From Cerioporus squamosus (taxonomy: Eukaryota; Basidiomycota; Agaricomycetes; Polyporales; Polyporaceae), in the NCBI GenBank assembly GCA_022592435.1, contig JABYQS010000029.1:124001-188000 (forward strand): a stretch of 64,000 bases of DNA. Reading direction: 5' to 3'. The first letter of the stretch is position 1, and each line of letters opens with the position of its first letter. The notes beneath the pieces were generated by a model. It searched no databases and was not told the DNA's origin. It worked only from the letters and a program-made list of their open reading frames with translations. Position numbers and translations under genes: made by a program. Below, piece after piece: positions 10,978 through 21,950 of this stretch.

Positions 10978-11800
10978 TGTTACCCTCCTCACTCTCTTCA
11001 ACCGCGGCATCCCAGCCACGCTCTACGAACGGGGAGCGAGCAGCAGCGCTCGTGCGTACCTCGGCGGGATGCTCGACCTCGCTTGGGACGAGGGCCAGCG
11101 CGCGCTGCGCGTGAACTGTCTCGCAGATGCTTTCCGAACTCGCGCCTCGACGCACAGGAGATGACCTTCTGTTGCAAGGATGGCGTCCCGCTCCTGCACC
11201 GCACCGAGGGTGCGACAGACGAGACACAGAACCGCCCTGAGATTGACCACCGCGTCCTGCGCGACATCATGCTCGCTGCCGTCCCCGAGGGCGCTGTCAA
11301 GTGGGGCCATGCCCTGGCTGCTGTTCATCCTCTCGATGACGGCAGCGGCAAGCATGAGCTCACCTTCAAGAAGGATCTCTTCCTCGTAAGCGACATACTC
11401 ATCGGGGCTGATGGAGCCCGCTCGCGCGTCCGTCTGCTTGTGTCCCCCGCTCAGCCCATCTACCATGGCATCAACGGAGCGGAGGTCTCTGTCGCCCCTG
11501 CCATTGCTGCGCTGCTTGAGAACGCGGACATCCTAAAGAGCGTCGGGCTCGGGAGCTGCTTATACGCGGCGCAGGACGGGAAGACGTTCGTCTTCGGCGC
11601 AGCGCAACAGCGACGGACGCATCCGCGCGTACGTGTTGTACCGCGCGCCTCTCGAGTGGGCCCTCCCGCGCGAGCCGCAGGAGGAGCGGCACGTGCTGCT
11701 GGAGTTCTTCAAAGACTGGGCGCCGCGCACGCAGAAGCCCATCGAGGTGTGCGACGACCACGCCATCTACCACCGCCCGGTGTTCTACCTCCCCGTGGGG
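10978..11800 (+). pseudogene. FAD-dependent monooxygenase copy 2, truncated relic
   Basis: Nearly base-for-base related to the copy at 8657 from TLFNRGIPATLYERG onward, but in three frames. The first frame runs to about 11150, the second carries RLDAQEMTFCCKDG through ILIGADGARSR to AAQDGKTFVFG, and the third carries APLEWALPREP to RPVFYLPVG near 11800. Small deletions therefore lie near 11130-11150 and 11590-11630. It ends before the GDAAH FAD-binding motif and the C-terminal helix, and the beginning of the dinucleotide-binding fold is missing. It cannot make an active flavoprotein. Confidence 0.85.
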
Positions 11801-12246
11801 TCGAGGCGTTCACTACGGCTATCAAAGGCGACTGAGAGCTCCGGAGTGCAGCAGGGAGCGCCATGTACTGCCAGGGAGTGTTCAGCTTCGTGTAGTTCTC
11901 GTGAAAGCTCACCGCGTCGATGATACACGGTCATACCAGATGACTTGTAGAGGGCTCCGGCGGCATGACGGGCTCAAGCTCTGACTGGTGGGTGTGATTA
12001 TTGCTCCTGGAAGGTGTCCTCATGCTAGGAGGACTCGTCGAGGAGTTTCTGATCGATGAAGTCGTCGCGCCGCATCCATACAGTATGCATCAGACGGCTT
12101 CTGGATGTCCGGAATGCGTTGAACGAATGTAGCCCCACTCCGGGAGAGGTGGGAGACCTAGCCCAAGTAGACCTAGCACTGTTATCCTTCCGATTCCGTC
12201 GGGATTTGACTGTGGGCCGCGGCAGCCTCAAACGACCAGAGAAACG
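11801..12246. other. Intergenic, no gene seen
   Basis: Sequence between the monooxygenase relic and the 3' end of family B copy 2. A short block near 11830-11930 (GGAGTGCAGCAGGGAG, AGCTCACCGCGTCGATG) resembles the 3' flank of monooxygenase copy 1 (9836-10050), marking the end of the duplicated unit. Confidence 0.4.
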
Positions 12247-13811
12247 TCAATGCATACACTGTCTGTACATCCCGGTATCGTACGTCAAGATCTCGTACAC
12301 TGTCCTAGTGTCATTCATACTGCATCCGCATGTTACATATCCTACCGCCGGCACTGGGGGTTCGAGCTGGGGGTTTGGAACCATCATAGATGGATATGTG
12401 GCGTGCCTCTCAATGAGGGGGATCAAGGCCTCACGCCACAACCTGTTGAGCTCCTCATCCGACTCTTTGCTCCCAAGGACCCAGATGGGAGCTGCGGCAA
12501 ACCGCATCTGAAATGCACGGTCCTTCGCGAATAGCTCGTCCGTGTCGAGGATACCTGCTTCCACCTCGGCGCGTTTGACTTCGATCCATCTCCAGTATGG
12601 GCCAGCAGCGGAGATGGCGATCGCGGAGTCTGCGCACAGGTCGCGTGAGAAGCAGGTGCGGACGTACTCATACAGCTCCACTCCTGCCTGAGCCAGTAAG
12701 TTCTTGATTCTGGCGTTCAGCTTCGAGCCCCGCAAGGATCGGCTTGGACAGCCTTTGATCTCCATGATCCCCGGGAAGCGGTGGTGGAGAACCTTGATCC
12801 TCATTCGGCGGTCCCAGCTGAACACCTTATCTTCGGTATCGGGCTTCTGCATCTCTGCAGTGTGCGTATGGCATAGCAGTAGATCTGGGAAAAGTCCTTG
12901 CCCTTGTCGTCAGCCACAGTGGCGATGGTCATTTTCTATGCATCCTCCAACTTGGCGTCTGAAAGAGATATCTCAGTGTGAGGGATGTAGCCGGTTTTCA
13001 TTCGAGTGGATCAACGAACCTGATGGATCCTCTGCTATAATGGCACACTTCAGGAGATTCTTGAGAGCTTGAAGTTGTTCTTGTTCTGTCAGCGGCTTGT
13101 CGGGGTTGAGGATGGCTTTTACGTCCTTGCTCACCATCCAGCTGTCGGGGTAGCTAGGAGGGGCTTTTCGTTCGCGCCTGGGCCGACCATGCGTAGATGC
13201 TTCTGATGATGACTCAACATCTTGGATGGCCATAGGGAACTGTATGGCTCACCGCGATCCTGCCCTTCAGCAGCTTGGACAACATGTTCAGGAGGCGGAG
13301 GAGGAGCAACGTCCGCACTGGCCGCACGTGGTGTGTCGAGCAGCGCAGGTACCGGCGGCTCAGGGTCCTCCTCTCCCTCTTCTTCCTCCGCCGGATCGTG
13401 CTCTGGAGGCGGAGGAGGAGCGACGTCTGCACCGGCCACATGTGGTGCGTTGAGCAGCGCAGGTATCAGCGAATCAGGGGCCTCCTCTCCCTGGTCTTCC
13501 TCTGCTGAGTTGAGGAGCTCGTTTATGAGATTGGCGTCGTTGAGAGAGTCGAAGACTTGGCGAGGAAGCTTGTAGAGATCAAGAGTCGCCTTTGACAGCC
13601 AGATATCATATTGCTGACGGACGGTGAGGGCGCCATCAAACTCGAAGTCGACTAGGTCGGAGAAGCTATGAGTATAGGGAGGATAGTAATCCACCTCCAG
13701 ATTGCGAGGATTCAGCTTGGTTGAGTAGGCTGCCGAGATAGCATGACGGACACATCGCGACGTGACATATCTCTGGAGACGGGTTGTGTCGATGGGGTGA
13801 GCGGGCGCCAT
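12247..13811 (-). pseudogene. Family B copy 2: possible PD-(D/E)XK-like protein, disrupted
   Basis: Three exons parallel to copy 1: 13811-13253, 13220-13020 and 12958-12247. The first intron would be only 32 nt (GTGAGC...CCAAG), unusually short, while the second is 61 nt. Exon 1 has the YVTSRCVRHAISAAYSTKLNPRN block and an acidic linker containing two copies of an ADVAPPPPPEH repeat. Exon 3 should begin with DAKLEDA but then meets TAG at 12936-12938, where copy 1 reads on. A frame change then follows near the KGKDF/PDLL segment. After that the frame is open and conserved: PDLLLCHTH, HHRFPGIMEIKG, RDLCADSAIAISAAGPYWRW. The candidate PD ... ExK residues are thus kept in both copies although each is broken elsewhere. 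The C-terminus is about 25 residues longer than in copy 1. Confidence 0.65.
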
Positions 13812-14382
13812 GGCAGGAGGGTCGGAAACAGGTGTGCGTTGTCTGATCGTGCTGTGTCGGAAGGCAGCCGCTAAGACAGCTAGATCTTATATAATTCGTG
13901 TCCTTTCATACGGAGTATCACTTGGAGAACCCGATATCAATAGCATCTACCAGGATCAGTCAGCTCCACGATACCACGAGAACAATTAGCATTTGGTGCA
14001 GATGTGGAATGCCGATGCATAGACCACTCACACGTGTGGGGGCCGGCACCAAGTTGCCCTCGGAGCCGGCGCGAAGGTCGGATGCTGAGGACCAAAAGCA
14101 CAATCGTCCGCGAGGCAGCAATATTGGGAGTACAATAGCGAACCTATAGCCTTCAAGGCCGCAGTAAGGCCTGATGGAACCACGAGCATGGAGACAGATC
14201 TTCGTTGATTATAATGGCATGGACTCGGAGGCTGAAGAAGCAGTGCTTAGGACAATAGCGAGTTTGACCGGCTTGGACGGAACGCCTATCTTACGTAATA
14301 CATCATCTGGCATATATTGGCGAACACCTTAGCTCATGTTCAACTTCACCTTCGCCTACTCCATTCATCCACCGAAGCTATC
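13812..14382. promoter_or_regulatory. Divergent promoter of the family B / family A pair (copy 2)
   Basis: A 571-base gap lies between the divergent starts at 13811 (minus) and 14383 (plus). No gene fits. A short leader (CACCGAAGCTATC) precedes the plus-strand ATG and matches the other family A leaders. Confidence 0.5.
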
Positions 14383-14925
14383 ATGCCCGACGCCGTGACC
14401 CCCGCTCGCTCTGCTGATGCCGGACCACTTGGTCGTCCTTACAAGTACAAGCATGTTGAGACCGCTCCTCGTCCCGCACCGAAGACCGCATATGGGTTTA
14501 TCCTTGGTCCCAAGTGTTGCATGCGTTGGGCCCGATGGTACTACAAGATGGCTAATCCGGGCGAACTCGCTACCCTAAGTCCCGAAGAAGCTGAAGAATT
14601 GCTCCAATCTGCTGAGGGCACCAGTCGGAACATGCTCCCCGGCCTCATCTATTCCGAGTTCCCCAACCTTCCCCGCCTCCACAACCGTCTCCTGCCTGTC
14701 GCGGGCGAGATTACCCCCCAGTACTACATTTTCGTCCTTAGGGATGATGCTACGTGGCAGGGCATGAACGCACCGTTGAGGCCGGAGGGCGTCGAGGCAG
14801 TCAGACAGAGGTTGGGTGTCGGGGATCAGGAGCCCCACTGGTATCGAATCGACCTGTAAGTCCGAACAACTCGCTATCCTTGTCACGCCGGCTCACAATA
14901 GAACTATCCTAGCGGTGCACGGTGA
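14383..14925 (+). CDS. Family A copy 4, uncharacterised ~161-residue protein
   Basis: Exons 14383-14855 and 14913-14925 with a 57-nt intron (GTAAGT...CCTAG). The last exon ends GAR rather than GAK. The start (MPDAVTPARSADAGP) follows the shared GAAGCTATC leader. It carries the family motifs AYGFILGPKC, RWARWYYKMANPGELAT, MLPGLIYSEFPNLPRLHNRLLPV and FVLRDDATWQGM. It is the closest relative of the truncated copy at 2921, whereas copies 1 and 3 form a second subgroup. The ORF is intact and it is divergently paired with family B copy 2. Function unknown. Confidence 0.85.
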
Positions 14926-15534
14926 TCGTGTTGTCGTTGTTGTGCAACGGTCTTGTCTTTTGTGCCGTGATGTTCATGTGTATTCTATGCATTCCCCGGA
15001 GTGGGGCCTTCTCCCATCTGCATTTGGATGAGTGTGCGACGAACACACATCTCTTCAAGCCCACAGTCGGCGCACGCGGCCAAGTTTTGGCACAGTACAA
15101 TCTAGATATCCTAACGCCGTGAACCCTGCAATTCCGCATAGCCGCTTGCCCTATCGTTCGTGATGACGATAAAGTATTCCAAATTCCGCATAATATACCG
15201 GACGGCAGCTCTAACAAGCAGAAATACTGGCCGCCTCGAGGCATGTTGTCGCTGCTCTGTTACGCAGGAGCGATGACCTGCAAGAGAAAGAGAGATGGTT
15301 CAGTTGACGGTCAGCAAGAGAGTTCCCTCGCAGGACATTATTGACATGACACAGCCAGCACACTCGTACTAGTAGAAGTCGCTATACTTGCTGAGGGATG
15401 CCCATGTCCAAACAACTTGGGCAGGGGACATGAGAGTGTCAGAGTATCGCAGACGGTGCACATAGGTATACGTGTTTCGATTCAAGTGGTACTATACGCC
15501 GCAATAATTACACAGGTGCGCATCAGGCTCTCCA
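14926..15534. other. Intergenic, no gene seen
   Basis: The two flanking genes converge here, so this is mainly 3' flanking sequence. Only short frames without motifs are present. Confidence 0.5.
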
Positions 15535-18500
15535 TCATACGACACTCGAAACCTTGCCCCACAGCCTGCGATAGAACCCACGGTCAGCCAGAATCGACAA
15601 GATAAGAGATAATCGGACGTACTCTTCGAAAATGGAAGTGATGAACGTGGCAGTCTCGCGAAGGTCCAAGTGCCCGTCATAGGTACCAGCATGTCCACCT
15701 AGGACATACTCGACATGGGCCGTGAACGGCTTGGTGACGTCCCCCTTGAGCCCAATCATGCTGCGGAGAGACCTGGACAGCTCGATCTTCTGGATGTCGA
15801 CGAGACCAGTCGCATGGTCGGCGATGTACTTCCCGATCTTGAGCGTGAGCTCCTCCGCGGACTGTGCGATGTCCAGTGCATGCTGCAGCCCGTCAAGGGA
15901 CGACATCGCTGCCTTCACCGTTGCGAGGGCCCCTTGCGCAACGTGGAAGGCGATGTACTCAGCAGTGGAGGTAAGTCCATTGACCGCGTCGGTCGCCGCT
16001 CTGAACAGAGCATCGTTGGCAGTCTTATATGCCGAGAGCGCGGCTTGAGTGCCCTGCAGCGCGACAAACTCGCTTCCTTTCTTGGTGACCTTCACCGTGC
16101 CCTCCGCAGCCGTGACGCTAGCAGCGGTAGCCTTGTCGACTGCATCGAGAGACCCTTGCGCGACGGAAATGGCCCCCGGAGCTGCGTTTTGCGCGACTTT
16201 GAGCGCGGCCTTCGCAGCATTGAGGGCGGTCTCGTCGGCGACATAGCCGGCACTGTGGACGACGGCCTTGGCTGCTTCAAGCACCCCGTCTGTGGTTGCC
16301 TTCGCCGTCTTCAGACCCGCTAGCTTGATCCCCAACGTCGGTTTATCGTACCACTTGGCATGGTCGAGCGCGTTCTGCGTGGAGTTGATGTCCCCCTGGA
16401 GGCTGTCGACCTTGTTCTGTGCGTCTTGAATGGACCGCTCCGCGTTGCCTGAGACACAGTGAGTGAGTGATCGAGCGCAAGTCCGAGTCTACGTGGCTTA
16501 CGCACCGAAGTCACGATTCATCTTGTCCTCGGCATTCTTAACACTGTTTTGGGCATTCTGGATAGCATCGTTCGCCGACTTCTTCGCGTTCTCCAGTTTC
16601 TGCTGGGCGTCCTTCAGAGCGGCGGCACGATCATTGTTAGCCTTCTGCAGTGCAGCCTGAGCTTTAGCCATTGCCTTCAGATGGATGGTCAGCTATAGAA
16701 CAGCAGCACGAGACATATATCGAAGCGTACGGTATTGTAGTTCTGTTGAGCTGTCTTGACGCTGTCCTGGAGCGCCTGGATCTGCTTGTTGTACGCATTG
16801 ATCGTGTTGTTCGAGTCGGCTGTCACTTTGTCGCGCTTCACGTCCCAAGCCTTCTCTGCCTTGTCAAGGTCGGCCTGAGCATCTCCCTGGACATCACGGT
16901 TAGATGACCAACAGCTGCGGGAGAAATGCAATGACATACGATCTTCTTGTCAACCACGGCTTCCGCATTTTGGAGACTCTTCTGCGCAGTGTCGAAGCCA
17001 GCCTGAGCCGCTGCGCACGCAGTGTTGAACTGCGCATCAACCTGCTCGCGGACGTACTCCAGGATATGCTGCTCCATGTCCGCATAGAACTCGAAGTCGG
17101 CGTTCTCCAGCGTCTTGAATGACACCGCGCCAACCAGCGTCGCCTCCACTTCGAACAGAAGCAGTTCGGTGAACATCAAGCGCTGCAAAATGGTCATTAT
17201 GTCAGTCAACGGTTGCGAAGGTAGAGAGATGCATCATACAGTCATGAAGCTGAAGGCTGGAGCAGGCATGACCTGGACCTCGACGTGTACATCCGTCTCT
17301 CTGTCGAAGAACGTTACCGAGCCGTCGATGAGGATGTGTTGCAGCTTGGGACCAATAGAGACGTCGACGGTGGCACGAGGGTCGTTGACACCGCGCACAA
17401 CCAGAGGGCCTAGGATGAAGTTGTCCACGCCTCCTTCGATGGTGACCTGGTCAGACGCAACGGCGCAGGCGATGTCAGCGCGTTTTCCGAAGAGGACCAT
17501 GACGGCCTGGAACAAAAAGCCTTGAGGGTACACTATGGTGCCGATGGTGGTAGCGTTGGGACAGATATAAACCTTGACCTCTTCATAATCGAGGAAGTTG
17601 GGTGGCTGGGGGATGGAGAGCCCAGTCACAATATTGGCCAACGTGACCACGTCATTTACGTCGAGGTTCTGGACTTCAGCGCTGAGAACTTCGCCTGGAA
17701 GCAAGCACACAGTTAGGTGTCTCCTACGGTTGACTCCACAAGTGAGACTTACGCAGGGGATCCTCGTTGATCTCCATCGCAAACAAGGCTGATGCTTTTC
17801 CGATGGCAAGTCCGCCGACAATGCCGAAACCGCTATATTTTGTGCGCATTAGAATGCAGAGATCGAGAAGGTGTAATGAAGACCCACCTCGGCGTCCCCG
17901 TGGTCAGGAACTGCGTGAAGATGATGTCGATAGAGAGCGCAACATTGGGCCCAATCTTGACTGCCTGTCCGATACCGAAGGGGTCGACCCAATACCCATC
18001 CATCTGCGCTGTTGCACTCGCGCCAAGAGGGCTGATACCGAGGGACATGTGGAAGTCGAGTAGCTGACCCTGCGGCTGGACCGGGATCTTGACTCCAGCA
18101 ATGAGGAGTAGACTGGGCTGGTCGCCGCTGGTCGCCGCCCTGGATGCGCAATGTAAACGGGTCGCTCACGATGCCTCGTCCGAAGTGCACAACGGACGCC
18201 GCAGGCATCTCGACGTCGAGTTCGAATCCCGTGGCTTTCGACCAGCCGGCACTGAGGGAGAGACCATTCGTGGGGGTGGAAGAGCGCAGCAGGGAGTCCA
18301 GTGGAGCAATGGGGGAAAGAACAGCGCAGACTTGCACACCCTGGCGGAAAGTGAATGTCGTGCTGATTACGGCGGGGACGAACGGATCGCTCTGCGATGC
18401 TGCAACAAACACTGCCTGTGACAGTGCGAGGTCCAGGAACGAACCCTTGAGCTCCGGAACAAGCTTCAACAGGGCCAAGGTGTCACCAGGGGCCGTGAGC

Positions 18501-21500
18501 AAGGCGAAGACAGTCCACTGGGTCTTGCTGTCTTGTCCCTTGTACAGATGGACGAGGGCATCGAGAGTGAAACCTTCGAACGCAATCTCTCCGCCAAGTG
18601 CGACACCAGAGCCATCTGCGCCCTTGAGGAGAGTGACCTCGCCAAACGCCTTCTTCAGTTCAACCTCACCAAAGGAGATTGCATCGCTGCTGGTGATGTC
18701 TCCTCGGATCGTAACGCCAGTGGCGGAGATGACGAGAGTAGCATCCGCGGCGATGTGACCTTCGATCTCCACGTCTTGAAGGTCGATTGTGAGGCCTGTG
18801 CCCGACGCAACAACGATAGATGCAGAGCCAATCTTCACGTTGATGTCGGGCATAGCGAGGGATGCGCCTGTAAGCGCCTCGAAGATGTCGAATACAGAGG
18901 TGAGGTCGAAGTTGCTGAACACTGCAGAGAGCGAGAATACTCCGCCAGCTGCATAGGAGCCAGAGAAGACCGCGCTGGTGAACCTGTTCTGGAATGTCGC
19001 AGAGACCTGGAAGTCGAAGGTCTTCATAGGCGAGCTGATCAAGATGTCCGACGTGAAGGAGACATTGTTCAGCTGCCTCAGAGTCAGCTCCAGCTCCAGA
19101 GAGATGAACTGACGGGTACTTACCACGAGCCCCTTGATGCCCAAGGGGTCCTTCCAGATATTGCCTTTGAGATCAGCACAGAGCTGAACGAGTCCTCCGA
19201 TTTCGCAGATGCGGTAGTCCAGCTCGAGCGGGGTGATCGAACCAGGCACAGAGACAGCGAGGGTTCCGAACACTCCGAAGCCGAACTCGATGACTGAGTG
19301 CGGCTGGGGCTCCATCTCCATGCTCCGTATACCGAGCAGCTCCGCACCGATGGATGTCAGCGTCAGCCCATTGCAAATCTTCACCTGAAGACTCGGGAAT
19401 GTCCCCGAGAGCGTGAAGCTCGACAGCTTCAGTGCTGTGTTCCAGTCCTGCCTGAAACCCAATCCCGCATCCAGATGCAATGTTGGCTCCTGCACATTCA
19501 GCACCATCCTCAGGACGTCGTAAAGCGCACCATACGACTGATCGACGGTGTAGTCGGCGCCAACGTCCCAGCCGATGGGCTTTGTGGCATCGAAGAGGTA
19601 GTTCTGATGGGTGAAGGTGACGTTGTGGAGGACAATCTTGTCGAAGGGCGTTGACTGGAGTTTTGAGATGACGTTCGAGAGCCGGAAGTCGCCGTTGATG
19701 ATGGCCTGGTCGTAGATGGGGGTGTCGGTCCCAATGACCACGTTAGGCGGGGGAGGTCCCTGCCAGCTGTACATCTTTGCTGTCAACCCCGTGATGCCGA
19801 AGAGATTGACATCGCCGACAAGGGTGAAGCCTTGCGGAGGTACAGCAAGAGCCGCGAGGATTGTGCCCGTGGGTTGTGGGAGAGAGGATGTCGCGTCGGC
19901 AATGGACGAGGACAAATCATCCGGGGAAGAGGTCGCGTTGACATCGTCTGCCGACTCAGCGTGAAGTACCACAGTTGGCGAGTTGATCGTGACACCGTGA
20001 ACATCTACAGAAGGCGCGCCGCAGGCAACGGCTCGCAGCTTGGCAGCTGCATTAGCGCGATGGGCGAGGGCAGACGAGAGAGGGGTGGTGGTCGAATTGA
20101 CCGTGAGATTAGACGTCGTGGACAGGTTCGCTGCGGAGGTAGGAGCCGGCAGGGAGGCATCCGCAACAGGCTCGGGAACTTGAGTGAGCGAGCGAAGGGC
20201 ATTGGGTACAGCAAGAGCAACAATAGGTTTGGGCTTTTTGCTCGGAGGCATGGCAGCCTCGTCAGCGTGCTCCTTGACGAAACCACGTAGGATGCTGTCG
20301 TCGAGTCGAGCTTCGACACGGAATGGGAGGTAGCGGCTGAACAGGTCGTACTTGGTCTTGCAGACGAAATCGATGTTTTATTCAGAAAGCATCAGCGAAC
20401 GGACGTCAACTAGATGCGCCAGCTTACCCAATCTCTGTATTGCATGGTGAACTGATACTCGAGGGTCATGCAGAGCCACAAGAGGCTACCCTTGTCTGCA
20501 TTGCGCTGTGTCTCCACCCAGGACGGTATAGCGAGAGTGTCATAAGTCCCATCGATCATCCGGCGTCGGACGTTCCCTTTGACAATGTTCCGAGTGACAA
20601 GTGTCCCACCGCCAGAGTCGACACACAGGGTGGCAAGCTCAGACGCAGTGTTCTCGCCCGGATCATATCCGTGTTGCACTCCCCGGTACCGAAGACAAGG
20701 TTCGCGCGGGCCTGAGATGTTTATAGTCTGCCCTTGTGCCGAGGCCCCCGAAGTGGAATGCGCTACGATGAAGCCACTGAGACAGGCTGGTGATGAGCGT
20801 GGGGCGTTAAAACAAAGATAACAGGACCTACTTCGGCATCGGAGGGCTTGCGGGACTGATCGAGTGTGCTCTGGGGCCACAGCATCCCCGCTATCTGAAC
20901 AATATGTCAAGGGCGTACTCGAACGACATCACAAAGAAGTTGCAACCTACCTCCGTTGCGCTCACGTCGCCCATCACAGTTTTCTGCGAGGTGGCCATAC
21001 GACGCGTGTCTTTTGCAGATTGAATCTTGTCCATGGTGATCAGTGTCGAAGTCTGGAGGCCATCGCCGGCACCCACAGCCTTCTTCAGTTTCTTGTCGAC
21101 TGCGAGAGCGGCATCAACATCGGTGGGCCACGGCCGGGCAATCGGATCCGTTCCAAGATGCCTTTGAAGACCTGCGCAAAGTTCTCTGCGGAGATCCAGG
21201 TATGGTAGAAGCCGAAGAAGGAGGAACTCAGGAGGGTAAGGCTTGCCTGAGCGGTCTTGTAGGGGAGGACACGGTAGGCGTACTGCAGCGCATCCTCGCC
21301 GCTCATGATGGCCGTGACATAGGTCGTGAGCTCTGCAAGCGAAAGCAACTCCTCGTCCTCGGACGGAGTGAACACGAGTTCGAACCCAGTGAAAGACGCG
21401 GGCTGCACGGAGCGGGTGTAGACGTTGAACGATGAGGTCGCTTTACCAGCCGACTGATATATGGCCGCCCACGACGCCTTCATCCTGACAGCCCACGCGT

Positions 21501-21950
21501 CAGCAGTCTCTCCTTTCTTGACGCTGAGCACGTAGTTGCGCTGGAGCGAAACCGGCTGCCCGTTGGAGGTCCAGATGGGGAAGAGAGCCGTGTCGCCGCT
21601 TTCAACCCTCGCAAAGTCGGCCTTGAGGGCTTGGCCATTGAACCGGTTCTTGAAGTCTCCCTCCCGCATGTACTGGTTGCTGCTGTCCTTTCCAAGGAAG
21701 ACATACCGGTATCCGTCGTCAGGAGCATCGTCGGCTGTCTTTCCAACGGGAATTCCCTGTAACGACCTAGGTAAGCAGTAATATTGAGATACCCATGAAA
21801 ACCTCGACATACACGATATATGGATATGGTGTAGGACACGTCAGTCATCTCGTCGCCGTCGACATAGTTCGGGCACGTATAGAAAGCGCCTTCGTCGTCG
21901 GGGTCAAGGACGGTGAAGCGATCGTACTTCGGAAGTCGTGCAGAGGCCAT
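15535..21950 (-). CDS. Very large uncharacterised protein, beta-rich body with Ala-rich helical tail
   Basis: One multi-exon minus-strand gene starting MASARLPKYDRF at 21950 and ending at 15535. The N-terminal exons encode a compact region (GYRYVFLGKDSSNQYM, TSFN, YHTWISAENFAQVFKGIL). The centre, about 17850-20320, begins FVKEHADEAAMPPSKKPKP and continues with long beta-strand-like sequence (GFTLVGDVNLFGITGLTA, WQGPPPPNVVIGTD). A 51-nt in-frame intron lies at 19073-19123. The last third (about 15600-17100) is Ala/Lys/Gln-rich heptad-like helix (AAKAALKVAQNAAPG, AQQKLENAKKS), resembling LEA-type or coiled-coil tails. No signal peptide or enzyme motif is recognised. The gene model has three problems: a one-base frame break near 21153, a 10-bp tandem duplication at 18119-18138 that shifts frame, and no AG acceptor before the exon that should begin IDFVCKTKYD near 20370. 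It is either decaying or affected by sequence errors. Confidence 0.6.
18119..18138. repeat. 10-bp tandem duplication inside coding exon
   Basis: TGGTCGCCGC occurs twice in direct succession. On the coding (minus) strand, removing one unit joins LRIQGGDQ directly to PSLLLIAGVKIPVQ, a smooth reading frame. With both units the frame is lost. Confidence 0.8.

Noticed and set aside
18205..18230. GAGTTCGAATCCCG resembling a tRNA B box
   Set aside because: Lies within a coding exon; no matching A box, acceptor stem or cloverleaf could be drawn.
18533..19297. A 254-codon plus-strand open frame
   Set aside because: Antisense shadow of the large minus-strand gene.
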